Shown here: positions 10,254-20,825 of the stretch, piece by piece | How positions within the stretch are numbered: position 1 is the first letter of the stretch | Layout of the letters: each line of letters starts with the position of its first letter | Assembly: GCA_029204225.1 (NCBI GenBank) | Contig: CM055113.1 | Coordinates: 31,668,383-31,732,382 of the forward strand | Direction of reading: 5' to 3' | DNA from: Diphasiastrum complanatum | Taxonomy: Eukaryota; Streptophyta; Lycopodiopsida; Lycopodiales; Lycopodiaceae | Length of the DNA: 64,000 nt | Made by a program: the position numbers and the translations under genes | Notes under the pieces: generated by a model | The model's database searches: none | The model's input: the letters and a program-made list of their open reading frames with translations, nothing else | What the model was told of the DNA's origin: nothing

Positions 10254-11303
10254 TGTCTTCTGCAAAGGAAATGTCTCGAAACAGGTATATTTATTAAATG
10301 TACATTAGATATTATGTACTTAACATTTGGATTTGCAGCATTGTGTGTTAAATATAATTTTTTTGTTTTTTTTCTATGATTGTTTAAAGCACGACGCCTC
10401 CACAAGATAGCAAAAAGTTAAAGAAGATGCAATATTATTACAAAATGAAATCACGAAAAAAAAAAAAGCACAAATGCTTGAGCAAAGACTTAGTGGAACA
10501 TCATCGTCATCAAGTTCTGGTGCCCAACCTCAAACTAAATTGCATGTACTATATATTTATTTTTTTAAAACTTAGGACTATATTTATACACATATAAATT
10601 AGCTTGTAACATTAAGCTAATCATTCTTGTAATTGTAAAATGATATTAGTATCAACAAAGGTACAATGAAAAGATATATAGCGAGTGCGAACAATGCAAA
10701 GGATTGAAAATTCGAGAAAGACGAAGAGTGGTGTGGAAGTTTGGAAAGCATATTGAGGAGCTCGATGTGGATTTGGAGGTACATTTTGACTATTTAGTAC
10801 TTTTCTTATCATACACATATTTATAATTTTTTTGAAAAAAAAAAAACTAATTCTTGTATAATGTAATTTCACTCTTGCAAAATAATACATTGGTGTCAAT
10901 GTCTTATAATACATTGATTATCAACAAGATAAGAAATATTGATTTTGGATCATCTTTGGCATTAGACGAAGATCTTGTTGATGATCGTAATGATGTCACT
11001 AGTCACTACACACCTCATGATGTGAAAGTTATGCATCTTTCCATTTCGCACGTCACTCACTCCACCACATCTCACATAGATGTTCCCATGGAATCTCTTC
11101 ATCCCATGCTATCACCACACATAGATTCTATTCATCCCACGACACCTCACATGGATTCTATTCATCCCACAACACCTCACGCGGATTCTACTATGGATTC
11201 TATTCATTCCACGATGTCACCACACATAGATTCTATCTATTTCATGACAACTCGCATAGATTCTATGCATACATGGGAGACCATGCCTACCCATGTGATA
11301 TAG
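10254..11303 (+). pseudogene. Front half of a SET-gene family copy (basic N-terminus, acidic block, HIDSIHP repeats)
   Basis: A plausible ATG at 10254 opens MSSAKEMSRN, followed by a GT..AG intron and a block STTPPQDSKKLKKMQ with a lysine run; a 12-A homopolymer changes frame before EQRLSGTSSSSSSGAQPQ. After another intron comes CEQCKGLKIRERRRVWKFG and, from about 10925, RNIDFGSSLALDEDLVDD and the HIDSIHPTTPH repeats, ending at 11303. The link to the SET family comes from two matches: the minus-strand copy at 50480-50640 has NIDFGSSLVLDNALVDD upstream of its SET start, and the copy at 8759-9600 begins with the same PHIDSIH linker. It faces away from the 8759-9600 copy. The SET part is absent here, and no single open frame spans the region. 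Confidence 0.5.
11055..11285 (+). repeat. In-frame tandem repeats encoding (P)HIDSIHPTTPH
   Basis: Units of about 30-36 bp based on CACATAGATTCTATTCATCC occur at least five times, with variants (CACATGGATTC.., ACTATGGATTC.., CGCATAGATTC..). They encode a His/Pro/Ser/Thr linker with a regularly spaced DSIH. A shorter version of the linker is present in the opposite-strand SET copy near 9540-9590. Confidence 0.75.
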
Positions 11304-11339
11304 CATTTTCTACCACTAGAATGGTGCCAAGTGGCATAG

Positions 11340-12330
11340 TATGTCTACTAAACTAGTTGTTGGCCAATTTAACCACTAGTTTCCAAACTAAATGAGATGT
11401 ACAACCTATATGATCTATCTAAATGACTTAGACATAGATTTCACAAGTGGGAACATGCTCCACACATGTCTACTGATGATAGGTATAAGTCATTGTGGTA
11501 TTTACAAGATTTGATCAAGTTAGCTTTTGCCAATTTTAAAACTCCTCAAAACTAACTTGATAAAAACATGATGATGATTGATTCCTTTCAAATTTCATGT
11601 AGATGCTTGACCTTGAGGCATTCTCTTTCTTGATGTGCATGCTCCTCCTTGATGGAAATCCAAGACCTCCATGTCTCATGATGATCACTACAAACAATGA
11701 TCATACAATGTGCACTTTCTATGATCATCAATGTTACTTATGCTAGAAACATAAGTCCAAAAATCACCACAACTTGGGATGATTTTCTAATATTGAATCA
11801 AAAAGTATTTCCATCTCAATAAGGCTAACTACTTGCTTATTGATCTTATTGAAAAACTCAAAAAGATTACTTTTGGAATCCAAAAGTGCAATCCAAATGT
11901 ATCTAGAGTAATTATCACTAAAAAATTCATACATTCATGCACCTCCATTAGATACTTGTGAAAAAGAGTGCAAATCACTATGAATGAGATCTAATGACTT
12001 AGACGATCTACTAGAAGAGTTAGCAAATGGTTGCTTGCGAGCCTTTGAGAGGCTACAAGTCTCACAACTCTTTCCACACTTTGAAAATGCTTTTGGAAGG
12101 TCGAGTGCAAGCTCCTTTGTGGATAGGATCTCCATTGATTTGAAGTTGGGGTGGCCCAACCTCTTATGCCAAAGTTCCACTTGTGTAAGCTCCTCCTTAA
12201 CCATGTTCACACTTCAAAGAAACACATTAGTATCAAGCTTGAATAGCCTCCCTTGCTTGAATCCATTTACAATGAGTTTTAGAATCCCTTTGAGTCTTAC
12301 TAGCATCTCACAAGGGTCCGGATCCTAATA
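11340..12330 (-). mobile_element. Copia remnant: LTR end plus GAG-pre-integrase/integrase start
   Basis: The left part (to about 11545) resembles the internal-facing end of the family D LTR (CACAAGTGGGAACATGCTCCACACATG .. TTTTGCCAATTT) followed by a purine tract on the minus strand (TTTTGAGGAG). The open stretch 12210-11935 (minus) encodes ELWHKRLGHPNFKSMEIL, then CGKSCETCSLSKAR and LDLIHSDLHSF: the HHCC zinc-binding domain of copia integrase and the first catalytic Asp. RT and RNase H are missing between the two, so it is internally deleted. The closest relative in the window is the element at 56150-60021. Confidence 0.7.
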
Positions 12331-13270
12331 AGACTAGAATGGTTTCTAGATTAGAGTCTCCCGAGGTCCAGTTAGATCTTACTCAAGATCTCGATTAGTA
12401 CCACAAGCATATTGTACTTAGCATCACTCTATAGACCGAGAATATGAAAATACAAGTAGAGCACTAAACTAAGTAGCCATGTCATCTCCCAACGGTCATA
12501 CCTTTGAGAGCCTGAAAAACTCTCATTGGTTCGGGAGTATGGAGTGGTTAGGATGGCCTTCAGAACTGGAAGCAGCGTTACCCTAATCACTCATGTAAGG
12601 GTAGTGTGGGCCCTTCCCTCGCTAGAAATATTCTGACGAGACCAATACCAAATCCAATAGAGACATTACCAGATCCACACCTATCTATGCTCTCAAAGGT
12701 GAATGTGGAAGAAGATCTCTCTGACCTTTCTAGTTCTATAGAACTCTCATTACAAGAAGTTGCCTAACTAGCTATCATGCCAGCTCCTTCTAGAGGGAGA
12801 CCATTGGAACAATAGTTGCTAGATCCTAAAATAGTGTCCGACCCTTGGAACTAGGCTTTGTTAGAACATAGACCACTTTTTCTTAGCTCGATGCCACTCC
12901 TCTTGACACTCTCTTTGCCACCTCTCCATCAGCTGGCATCTTATTGTCTTATGACCTAGATGTGGAGAGGCGCATAGTTGAGGATGACCGTGGTGTCCAT
13001 GTCATCACTTGCATAAGGTAGCTCATGCATGTCATCTTCAACAAGCACATTTTTAAGGACTGGCGCCTACAAGATAACAAAGACAATAATTATGTCATTG
13101 ACCATTTTTATGAAGAGTTTTCACTCCCCTCCACTAATATGCAATTTGATTGAAAATGGATGATGAGCCGCATGGGAGGCGTGATGAGCCCCAACAAATC
13201 GAAGATCTGAGATGCGGTGAAATCTTGCAAATCTAAACTGCTTCCCCATGTGTTGAGCTAAATAACTCAA
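12331..13270. other. Unassigned; short decayed plus-strand coding blocks
   Basis: On the plus strand near 12940-13150 there are blocks such as DLDVERRIVEDDRGVHVITC and DNKDNNYVIDHFYEEF separated by stops. They read like an old protein-coding sequence but I do not recognise the family. The rest shows nothing. Confidence 0.25.
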
Positions 13271-13752
13271 TTATGTATCCCACGGCCTAATCAATTCCTC
13301 ATTCCCTTGAGGAATTGATGGGTATGAAATCTTTAACTGATCAACTTGAATGTCTTCATATATCTCTACAAAATATTGAAAGTTTGACGGCGATATTGTT
13401 ACATTTTTATCCATACCTAAAATTTTATCACACGCCCATTTCATAAATGGAACCCATTTTGGATGTTTCAGCAAAGATAACTTGTAGACCTTCATGTCTT
13501 GAAATACCTCGTCTTTCCCTTGGGTCATATCAAACCACCGAGTCAAATTGATTTTATCTTTGCTCTTTTTTTACTTCTTTGTAGTGCTCTGAGATGGAAA
13601 CTTAAAATAATCAACGTAAAGCTCCTTTGTAAGCCTATTGTTTGATTCCTTGCTATAATGAAGCATGTGTTTCGCCTTATAGTGAGGCCATTTGCCATCT
13701 CGTCACATCCTCCAGTAAGAAGTACTGAATTATCCACATATTTTAATGACAT
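13271..13752 (-). pseudogene. Unidentified decayed coding fragment
   Basis: Two adjoining open stretches in different frames (13752-13543 and 13546-13271, minus strand) total about 160 residues, including WFDMTQGKDEVFQDMKVY and KHPKWVPFMKWACDKILG. No stop separates them other than the frame change, which suggests one gene with an indel. Composition (W, K, D-rich, non-repetitive) looks like real protein. Family unknown; a retroelement gag-like protein is possible. Confidence 0.3.
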
Positions 13753-14059
13753 AGATTCAAGCTTGAATATCTAGACACATACTATCCAATCTTTGTAAGG
13801 AATTTCCGTAAGTGATCTGCATGCTAAATTAGAGGTAGCCATTACTTAATGATGTAGAATCGTGAAAGTAAAATAAATCGGCCGGAGGAAGACACGTTTC
13901 ATGCATAAGTTGCTCATGAATATGTGTTAATAAGAGTTGCAAGCTTGAAATGCCAAATAATAGCTTCAAAAATGTTTCTTATACTCTTGGTTAAAAATAT
14001 GTTGATTCGATATAAAATAAACATGTGTTGCCTTGTCAATAGACGTCGTGCAAGTGCTC

Positions 14060-14930
14060 CTTTTACTTAAATGTACTTCTTCACTCAGTCTCCATTCACC
14101 TTTGTGTCCAATAATTGATCTTGGAGGTTTGCCAATAAGATCGAACCATTTTCAAATACTTCCATTACTTTGTATGGTCCCATCCACCTTGTATACAACT
14201 TCCCTATAAATATGTCGATTATCATAAAGTAATGCCAGATCTCCTTCCTTCAAAGAGGTTTTCTCCTAATGTGAATCATATCTTGCCTTCCTTTTACTTG
14301 GTATCAAAGTTGTTACTTGTAAAGCACAAACTTTTTAATATTGCATGTAATTTTTTATCTATCATGACATTGGATATATTCAATCTTATTTTTGAATTCA
14401 ACATATAGGTACATCAAACTCAGTAGGCAATATCGGATACATTCCATATACCAAATAGTAAGGTGTTTTCTTAGTTGTATTATCTTTCATATTTCAATAT
14501 GCTCACAAAACAGCTGATATTTTAGTATCTCAATCAGTAGATTGTTGATCGGTGATTTTATTCAATATTTTGCATAGTATACCATTTTCTCTTTCGGATA
14601 GTCCATTTGCTTTAAGATAATAAGTTGTTCTTCTATGTGTGATCATAAATATTTTAACAACTCGCAAATAGTTTTGTTAATAAAATGTGTACTTCTGTCC
14701 CTTACTATTTTCGAAGGGCATCCGTACCTAGTAATTATATTTTCAAAAAAAAAATTTGCAATTGTCTTTGCATCATTTATTTTTGTTGCTTGAGCTTCTA
14801 CGATTTTGGTACAATTATTTGTAGCTACTAATATATAACAATTTTTTTAATGTCTTGTAGCTAATTTAATTGGTCCAACAAAATAGATATCCCATATTTC
14901 AAATGGTGCCAAGGATAATATCGAAATTTG
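14060..14930 (-). pseudogene. Ty3/gypsy integrase fragment
   Basis: On the minus strand from 14910 leftwards: PFEIWDIYFVGPIKLATR (first catalytic Asp), YILVATNNCTKIVEAQATK, IANFFFENIITRYGCPSK and IVRDRSTHFINKTICELLK (second catalytic Asp context, usually SDRGTHFIN), then near 14260-14080 KEGDLALLYDNRHIY and a degraded GSI..W..DLIGKPPRSIIGHK, matching the gypsy integrase C-terminal tail. Internal stops and frame changes are frequent. No gypsy RT was found next to it. Confidence 0.7.
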
Positions 14931-15539
14931 TTAGCTAGTTTTTTATCATAAAAAATTGGACCTGAATTTTAATAATTTCTAAAATTTTATGATAAAATCG
15001 GGTTAAAAGAGCCGATTATTGTAAAAATATTGTATGTATTGTATTTATAGTTCAGGCATCCGGCCTACTCAATAATGGCTGAAAATATTTCATGTGGTTG
15101 AATTAGGTACTCATGGAAACACTTTCGATGTACTTATGAAAATTCTATTAATAGAAAACAACACATTGTGTTTTGAATTCACCAGCTGGCTAGGGAAATC
15201 TTAGTCACGGGTCATAGCGGTGACGACAATATTAGTATCTACCAATTTAAATGAATGAATGTCGACACCCGTCGACAAGAAACCCACAACGAAACAAGAA
15301 TGTTGTGGCATACACAAAGGCCTTGCCATTATTATGGTGTTTTGAGATTTGTAAATTTTTTAGATAAAAAATGACCAATTAGTAAGAATGGATGAAAATT
15401 ATTTTGTCATTTTCTGCCGATGCTTGTAATGTAGAAAGGTATGTACAAGATCAGTGAAATCCATAAACGATAAATTAGATGTAGAGACTAGAGGGATACT
15501 GACTATATCCATGAATCTGATATACTGGTCATAAGACTG
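14931..15539. other. No feature recognised
   Basis: AT-rich sequence without open frames, clear repeats or terminal motifs; it separates the gypsy remnant from the family A copia fragment. Confidence 0.5.
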
Positions 15540-16216
15540 CAGAAGAGAGAGAATTGATGCAAGTCACACCTTACATGAGACTGATAGGATCGCTGATGTA
15601 CCTTGCAGACAACACATGTCCTGACATTGCTTATGCAGTGTTCAGGATGAGCCAATTCTGCCCGAATCCAGGCTCTACACATTGGAAGATTGCAAAATGA
15701 ATTTTGCAATATCTTCAATTAACAAGAGATTATGGTTTGTGTTATTGTCGTTTTCAGATGATTTCCGACAGTGATGCTAGTTGGGCATTCCTCAAAAATG
15801 ACTTTAAAAGTGTCTTAGAAGGATGCACCATTGCATCTGGAACGGCAATTCTCTGGGTCAGAAAGAAGCAGACCATTGTGGCTCAGTCATCCTGCGAAGC
15901 AGAATATGTCACAGCAGCAAAGATGGCCAACGAGATAATTTGGCTCAGACAATTCTTGGATGAATTGGGCAAAATGACCAATGAACCTCTAGTTTTGCAG
16001 ATGGACAACACATCTACAATACATCTGACGAAAGACCATGTGTTTCATTCAAGGACGAAACACATTGCGATCAAGTACCACTTGATCAAGGACCTGATTT
16101 GCAAGAAGATGTTGCAGATCACCTTCATTGAAATGAAAGACATGGTTGCTGACATTTTCACAAAGGCCCTAGACAAAGGTCTATTCGAGAGATAGAGGAG
16201 CAGCCTTGGAATCGTC
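15540..16216 (+). pseudogene. Copia RT end and RNase H fragment, family A
   Basis: The frame starts in the RT thumb (MRLIGSLMYLADNTCPDIAY, FRMSQFCPNPGSTHWKIAK), meets a TGA at 15698-15700 where the family has Arg (KRILRYL), and continues through RNase H: SDSDASWA, AQSSCEAEYVTAAKMANE, LQMDNTSTIHL, HSRTKHIAIKYHLI and DMVADIFTKALDKG. All RNase H landmarks (D, E, D) are visible. It ends at a TAG at 16192-16194 just before the LTR that begins at 16217. The 5' three quarters of the element are absent, so the following LTR may belong to this fragment, to the next element, or to both. Confidence 0.8.
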
Positions 16217-17011
16217 TGTCAAAAATGGTGAACTCCTGCAACTTTGCCACAACGCGAAAGTCAACAAACCTTGACTCGAAGGTCGAACGATTTGTGAAAG
16301 TCAACGTGCTTAAGAAACAAACAAAGGACGAATGATTCGCGAATCACAAACATACTTCTAGGACTGCAAGAACCGCAAAGGGACGCAAAACAAAAAGACA
16401 CGAAAGAAATGAAAAGAACAAAAGGAAACGAAAGAAATGAAGGAGAATCTTTCACGCTACCAACTGGCAGCTCAACGAGCTTGGAGTCATAGATTTCACA
16501 CCCAGCTGAAACGAGTAGCAACGACGGAGAGTAACTGATTAGTTGATTAACATTAACTAGTCTTGTAATTCTCTGTTTAGTTATCTTGTAAGCTCCACAC
16601 AATGGAGATATAAACTATCCTTTCTAGATCAAAATAATGTAAGAGAAATAGATTGTAATCCTGTAAAATACAGCAAGATATAGAGAGTAGAATGAAAAAG
16701 AAAAAGACTAGAAACAAAAGAGTTGTGCATGAAAGTCTGCCAACAAGCAGAACACGGTGAGAGAGCTGAGCGTCAGGCCGCCAACGAGCGAGACACTGAA
16801 GATCTCGCTCTAAAAATTAAACTGATAATTGATTGCTCTATTTCTATGAATCTCCTTGTCTTATGCTATCTTGATTGCTAGAATAGAATCTGTTCTGTGA
16901 TGTGTAGTCATGTGTCTAGATTCCTGTAAGGCTTCCGCGCAAAAACAAATTCAAAGAGACAAAATTGTTCGCGACAACGAAACGAAACCCAGTTTTGCGA
17001 GTTTCACGACA
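16217..17011 (+). repeat. LTR, copia family A (795 bp)
   Basis: It starts TGTCAAAAATGGTGAACTCC and ends TTTCACGACA directly before a primer-binding site. The first ~110 bp match the start of the LTR at 20162, and the last ~570 bp match the LTR fragment at 1570-2139. It serves as the 5' LTR of the element whose gag begins at 17076. Confidence 0.8.
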
Positions 17012-17027
17012 TGGTATCAAAGCCTCC
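17012..17027 (+). promoter_or_regulatory. Primer-binding site
   Basis: TGGTATCAAAGCCTCC directly follows the LTR end. It is complementary to the 3' end of plant initiator-Met tRNA apart from a G-to-A change in the usual TGGTATCAGAGCC. Confidence 0.8.
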
Positions 17028-17075
17028 AGATTATCACTACTGATATCTAAGCAGTGATCTTCTAGACAACACAAT

Positions 17076-17545
17076 ATGGCTATAAAAATCCAGACAAAAG
17101 TAGCAATCAATCTTGATGGCACAAATTATAGAATTTGGAAATTTAAAATCAAAACACTTTTGAAGGGCGAAGGCACCTGGTCGGTGACCGAACTCTTAGA
17201 GGTGCAGCCGCTAGAAGGAGACCTGAGGATAGCTGAATGGATAAAAAAAGATGAGCGTGCAATGGCGATCATTGTTTCATCCATAAACAAAGATCTACTC
17301 ATGCAGATTGAAGACTGTGAAAGCATCCATGCAACATGGGAGAGATTAAAACAGAAGTATGAAGTGAGGACTGCAGTTTCAGTCATGCATCTTCACAATC
17401 AGTTGCAATCCATATGATGGGATGGCAACCAGTTAGATCAGCATGTTGAGAATATCAGAATGATCTTCGCTCAACTCGCTGCATCAGGACAGGAGCACAG
17501 CAGGTCCCAGCACCACAGCAACTGATGTACTTCATGAAGTCTCTA
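17076..17545 (+). pseudogene. Copia gag fragment, family A
   Basis: From the ATG at 17076 the frame gives INLDGTNYRIWKFKIKTLL, ERAMAIIVSSINKDLLMQI and HATWERLKQKYE, the N-terminal signature of copia gag (UBN2-type). A TGA at 17415-17417 interrupts it, followed by WDGNQLDQHVENIRMIFAQL in the same frame. The zinc knuckle and protease are missing: a deletion near 17545-17600 joins gag to the integrase start in another frame. Confidence 0.8.
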
Positions 17546-17598
17546 TCGACATCCTATTAGCCTTTGAGGATGCTCATACTAGCAGAAAAGACATAGTC

Positions 17599-20161
17599 AC
17601 AGGTCTCAAGATATCAAGGCCCGAAACTAAGTCCTGCGAAGCTTGTCAAAAAAACAAGCAACATCAGAATCCATTCACACATGAGGGAAGAAGAGCCAAA
17701 GAAGTTCTTGAGCTCGTCCACTCTGATGTCTGTGGATCGATGAAGGTGGATTCACTCTCAGGTTCAAGGTATTTTCTTACATTCATAGATGATTATAGTC
17801 GGATGATCATGATCTACTACCTAAAGAAGAAATCTGAAGTATTTCATTCCTTCAAGAAGTTTGTGGCATTTGTAGAGCGACACACCTCAAAGAAGATACA
17901 GATCCTCAGATCTGCAAATGGAGGTGAATACAAAAGCACAAAATTCTCAAGATTTTGTCAAGAATAGGGGAGAGAACACCAGTTCACTCCTGCATACACA
18001 CCAGAATACAATGGTGTCACAGAAAGAAGAAACAGAATGGTAGTCGAAGGAGTCAGATGCATGATGGCACGGGCTTGATTGCCAAGTCAATTCTGGGCTG
18101 AGGCAATAGCTGCAGCAGTACACCTGCAAAACAGATCAACAATGATAGTGCTGAAAAACAAGACACCATACGAAATGTGGACAGGTAGAAAGCCTGATCT
18201 ATCATACGTATGAGTGTTCAAATGTGCAATATACAAGCACATTCCAAAAGAAAAAAGAATCAAGTTTGATGACAAATCAGAGAAAACCATCATGGTCGGA
18301 TACTTGAATGGATCACAAGTGTACAGACTCTACGATCCAACCACGAAAAATGATGTTTCGTGCAGAGATGTGAAGTTTGATGAGTCCACATTCCCTGGAC
18401 TAAAAAATGAAAGAGGCCATGAGATCTTCACACTGCTGTCAATTCAAGAGGGAGATCAAGAACAGATATCAAATCAGAATGTAGAGCCACAGACTCCAGA
18501 GCAGCAAGAAGCAGAGGATCGACCCCATGAACAAGAAACGTTCAAGCAGTAATGAAACAAATCTCAAAGGTCAATGAGACAAAGAAGACCTCCAGACCAT
18601 TACTTTGACAATCTTTAGTGGAGCAAAGACACACAGTTCTAGTACTGCAACTTTACTGAAGAGCCAACAACATATCAAGAAGTTGTCCAGAGTCTAGAGG
18701 GAGAATTCTGAAAGCAGGCAATGTCAGAGGAGATCGAGTCAATGAGGCAAAATGAGGCATGGACATTAGAGCCACTGCCAGAAAATAGGAGAACAGTCAA
18801 CTACAAGTGGGTATACAAGAAGAAGATGAAGTCAGATGGCACCATTGGTCATTACAAGACATGGCTTGTTGCGAAGGGCTACACGCAGAGATATGGTGTT
18901 GATTATTTCAACACATATTCGTCGATGGTCAAGATGACAAGCATACGACTATTCCTTGCATATACCACACAACGCAATCTGGAAATTCACCAGATTGATG
19001 TGAAAACAGCCTTTCTCCACAGAGATCTAGAGGAGGAAATCTTCATGACGCAGCCTGAAGGATTTGAAAACCTCGACAATTGACAATATGTCTGTCGGTT
19101 GTAGAGATGCATCCATGGTCTAAAACAGGCATCACGAGCTTGGCATAAGAAGCTTGATAGTCTTCTAAAGTCCTTAGACTTCAATCCTACACAACCAGAC
19201 TGTAATGTCTACATAAAAAGAGTAGGAAAAAATTTTGTGATACTGACTATCTTCGTGGATGATTCCCTAATAATAGAAAATTCATTGATGTTGATCGAAG
19301 ACATGAAGAATCAGATTTCTGAAAGTTATGAAATCACAGATCTAGGAGAAACAACAAAATGCCTCGGGCTGGAGATTAGAAGAGATCAAACAAAGGGCGA
19401 AATACACTTGAGTTCGTCAGAATATGCCAGAAAGGTGCTCAAGCAGTATCACATGATGGACTGCAAAGGAAAGGCCACACCAATGATAGTTGGAGCCAAG
19501 CTGACGAAGCAGGAGTGCCCAAAAATGGAAGAGGAAGAACAGAAGATGGCAAGTATATCCCACCAAAACCTAATCGGTAGTCTGATGTACCTTACAATTT
19601 GTACCAGACCCGATCTAACTTTCTCCATTTACGCCTTAAGCCAATTCTCTTCCAACCCTGGCATGGCACATTGGCAAATGGCAAAATGAATCCTATAGTA
19701 TCTGAAAGGTACCCAAAATATGGGATTAACCTACAAAATAGAAAACGAAAGAAAAGGATTCGAACTACACCACTATAGTGATGCAAGCTGGGCGAGCTAC
19801 AAAGATAACAACAAGTCCATAACTAGGGGGTGTACCATAGCGTGCGGAGCTGCAATCAGCTGGATATGCAAAAATCAAACCTTGGTAGCTCAATCCTCTT
19901 GCAAAGCTGAATACGTCGTAGCTTCAAAGGTGGCAAACGAGGTAGTGTGGTTGCAGATGATATTGGAAGCAAGCGAGATACCACAAGAAGGGCCATGCAC
20001 GATGATGATGGACTCTCAGAGTGCCATTTATCTGTCCCAATACATAAAATCAGCAGACATGATTGCAGATCTGCTCACAAAGCCGCTCGACAAGCCACCC
20101 TTTGCCAAGCAAAGAAAGGCAATTGGATTAAAGGAGCAAAGCTACAAGGTTCAAGAGGGAG
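17599..20161 (+). pseudogene. Copia integrase-RT-RNase H, family A, one frame with many stops
   Basis: One reading frame holds the whole stretch: SCEACQKNKQHQNPF, VLELVHSDVCGSM (integrase first Asp), LRSANGGEY (second catalytic Asp replaced by Ala), NGVTERRNR, IPKEKRIKFDDKSEKTIMVG, then RT with NYKWVYKKKMKSDGTIGHYK, HQIDVKTAFLHRDLEEEIF, IFVDDSLII, and RNase H with YSDASWASYK, AQSSCKAEYV and ADLLTKPLDKPP. There are about ten in-frame stops (for example 17965, 18076, 18211, 18709, 19081, 19687) but no frameshift. The stops fall mostly where Arg, Trp or Gln is expected. RNase H has a small in-frame deletion before YIKSADM. A purine tract (AAGAGGGAG) precedes the LTR at 20162. Confidence 0.85.
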
Positions 20162-20825
20162 TGTTGGAAATGGTGAACTCTTGCAACTTTGCCGCAATGT
20201 GAAAGTCAACAAACTTTGACTCGAAGGTTGAACGATTTGTGAAAGTCAGCGTGCTTCGTAGTTTGGTTTGATTTTGTTGAATGCTGTATTAATATGTTAA
20301 CGTAGATCAGCTATGTTTGACTACTCTCTGAAGGATTGTAGGAGTGATACAACCAGCAGTGACCAACAATCACATCTGAATTTCTGACGAGATGAATTCA
20401 TTTGCAAATTCTTTCATTTTGTGCTTCACTTCACGATCACTTAGCTAAAGAGCAAATCAATTACAGAGCTCACCTAGGTCTCGTTTTGTTTCGTTTCGTC
20501 CGTTTCGTCTCGTCTCGTCTCATTACAGAGCTTGATTGCTTGATTGATCTTGTCGCGAATTATTTCAATTCATTTCATTTTGTTTCACGATCTGTGCTTC
20601 CAACATGAATCAATGTTAGTGCAAGTTTCGATTCACTTCATTTCGTTTCGTTATCTTGTAGAATTCATTTTGTTTTGTTTGGTTGCGTTATGGATTTTGA
20701 TTGATCCAACTCAAACAGAAATAATTCGAGTGTCGCGAAAAGTTCATGATTTAATTCTGTCAATTTGTCACCAGAGTTGTTTTTGGCTAGAATTTGCATT
20801 TTTTGTGTGCATTCTGTTGTCATCA
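20162..20825 (+). repeat. Chimeric LTR: family A start joined to family B end
   Basis: It starts TGTTGGAAATGGTGAACTC after the purine tract and matches the family A LTR (16217 onward) for about 90 bp to GTCAGCGTGCTT. From about 20253 (CGTAGTTTGGTTTGATTT) to CATTCTGTTGTCATCA at 20825 it matches the family B LTR at 26334-26930 in inverted orientation. The TTTCGTTTCGTCTCG-rich stretch is shared by the two B copies. The LTR end at 20825 is followed at once by beta-tubulin sequence. Confidence 0.75.

Noticed and set aside
17599..20161. Stop codons corrected by fern-type U-to-C RNA editing
   Set aside because: That editing is known from organelle transcripts; this is a nuclear copia element with LTRs, so mutational decay is the simpler reading.
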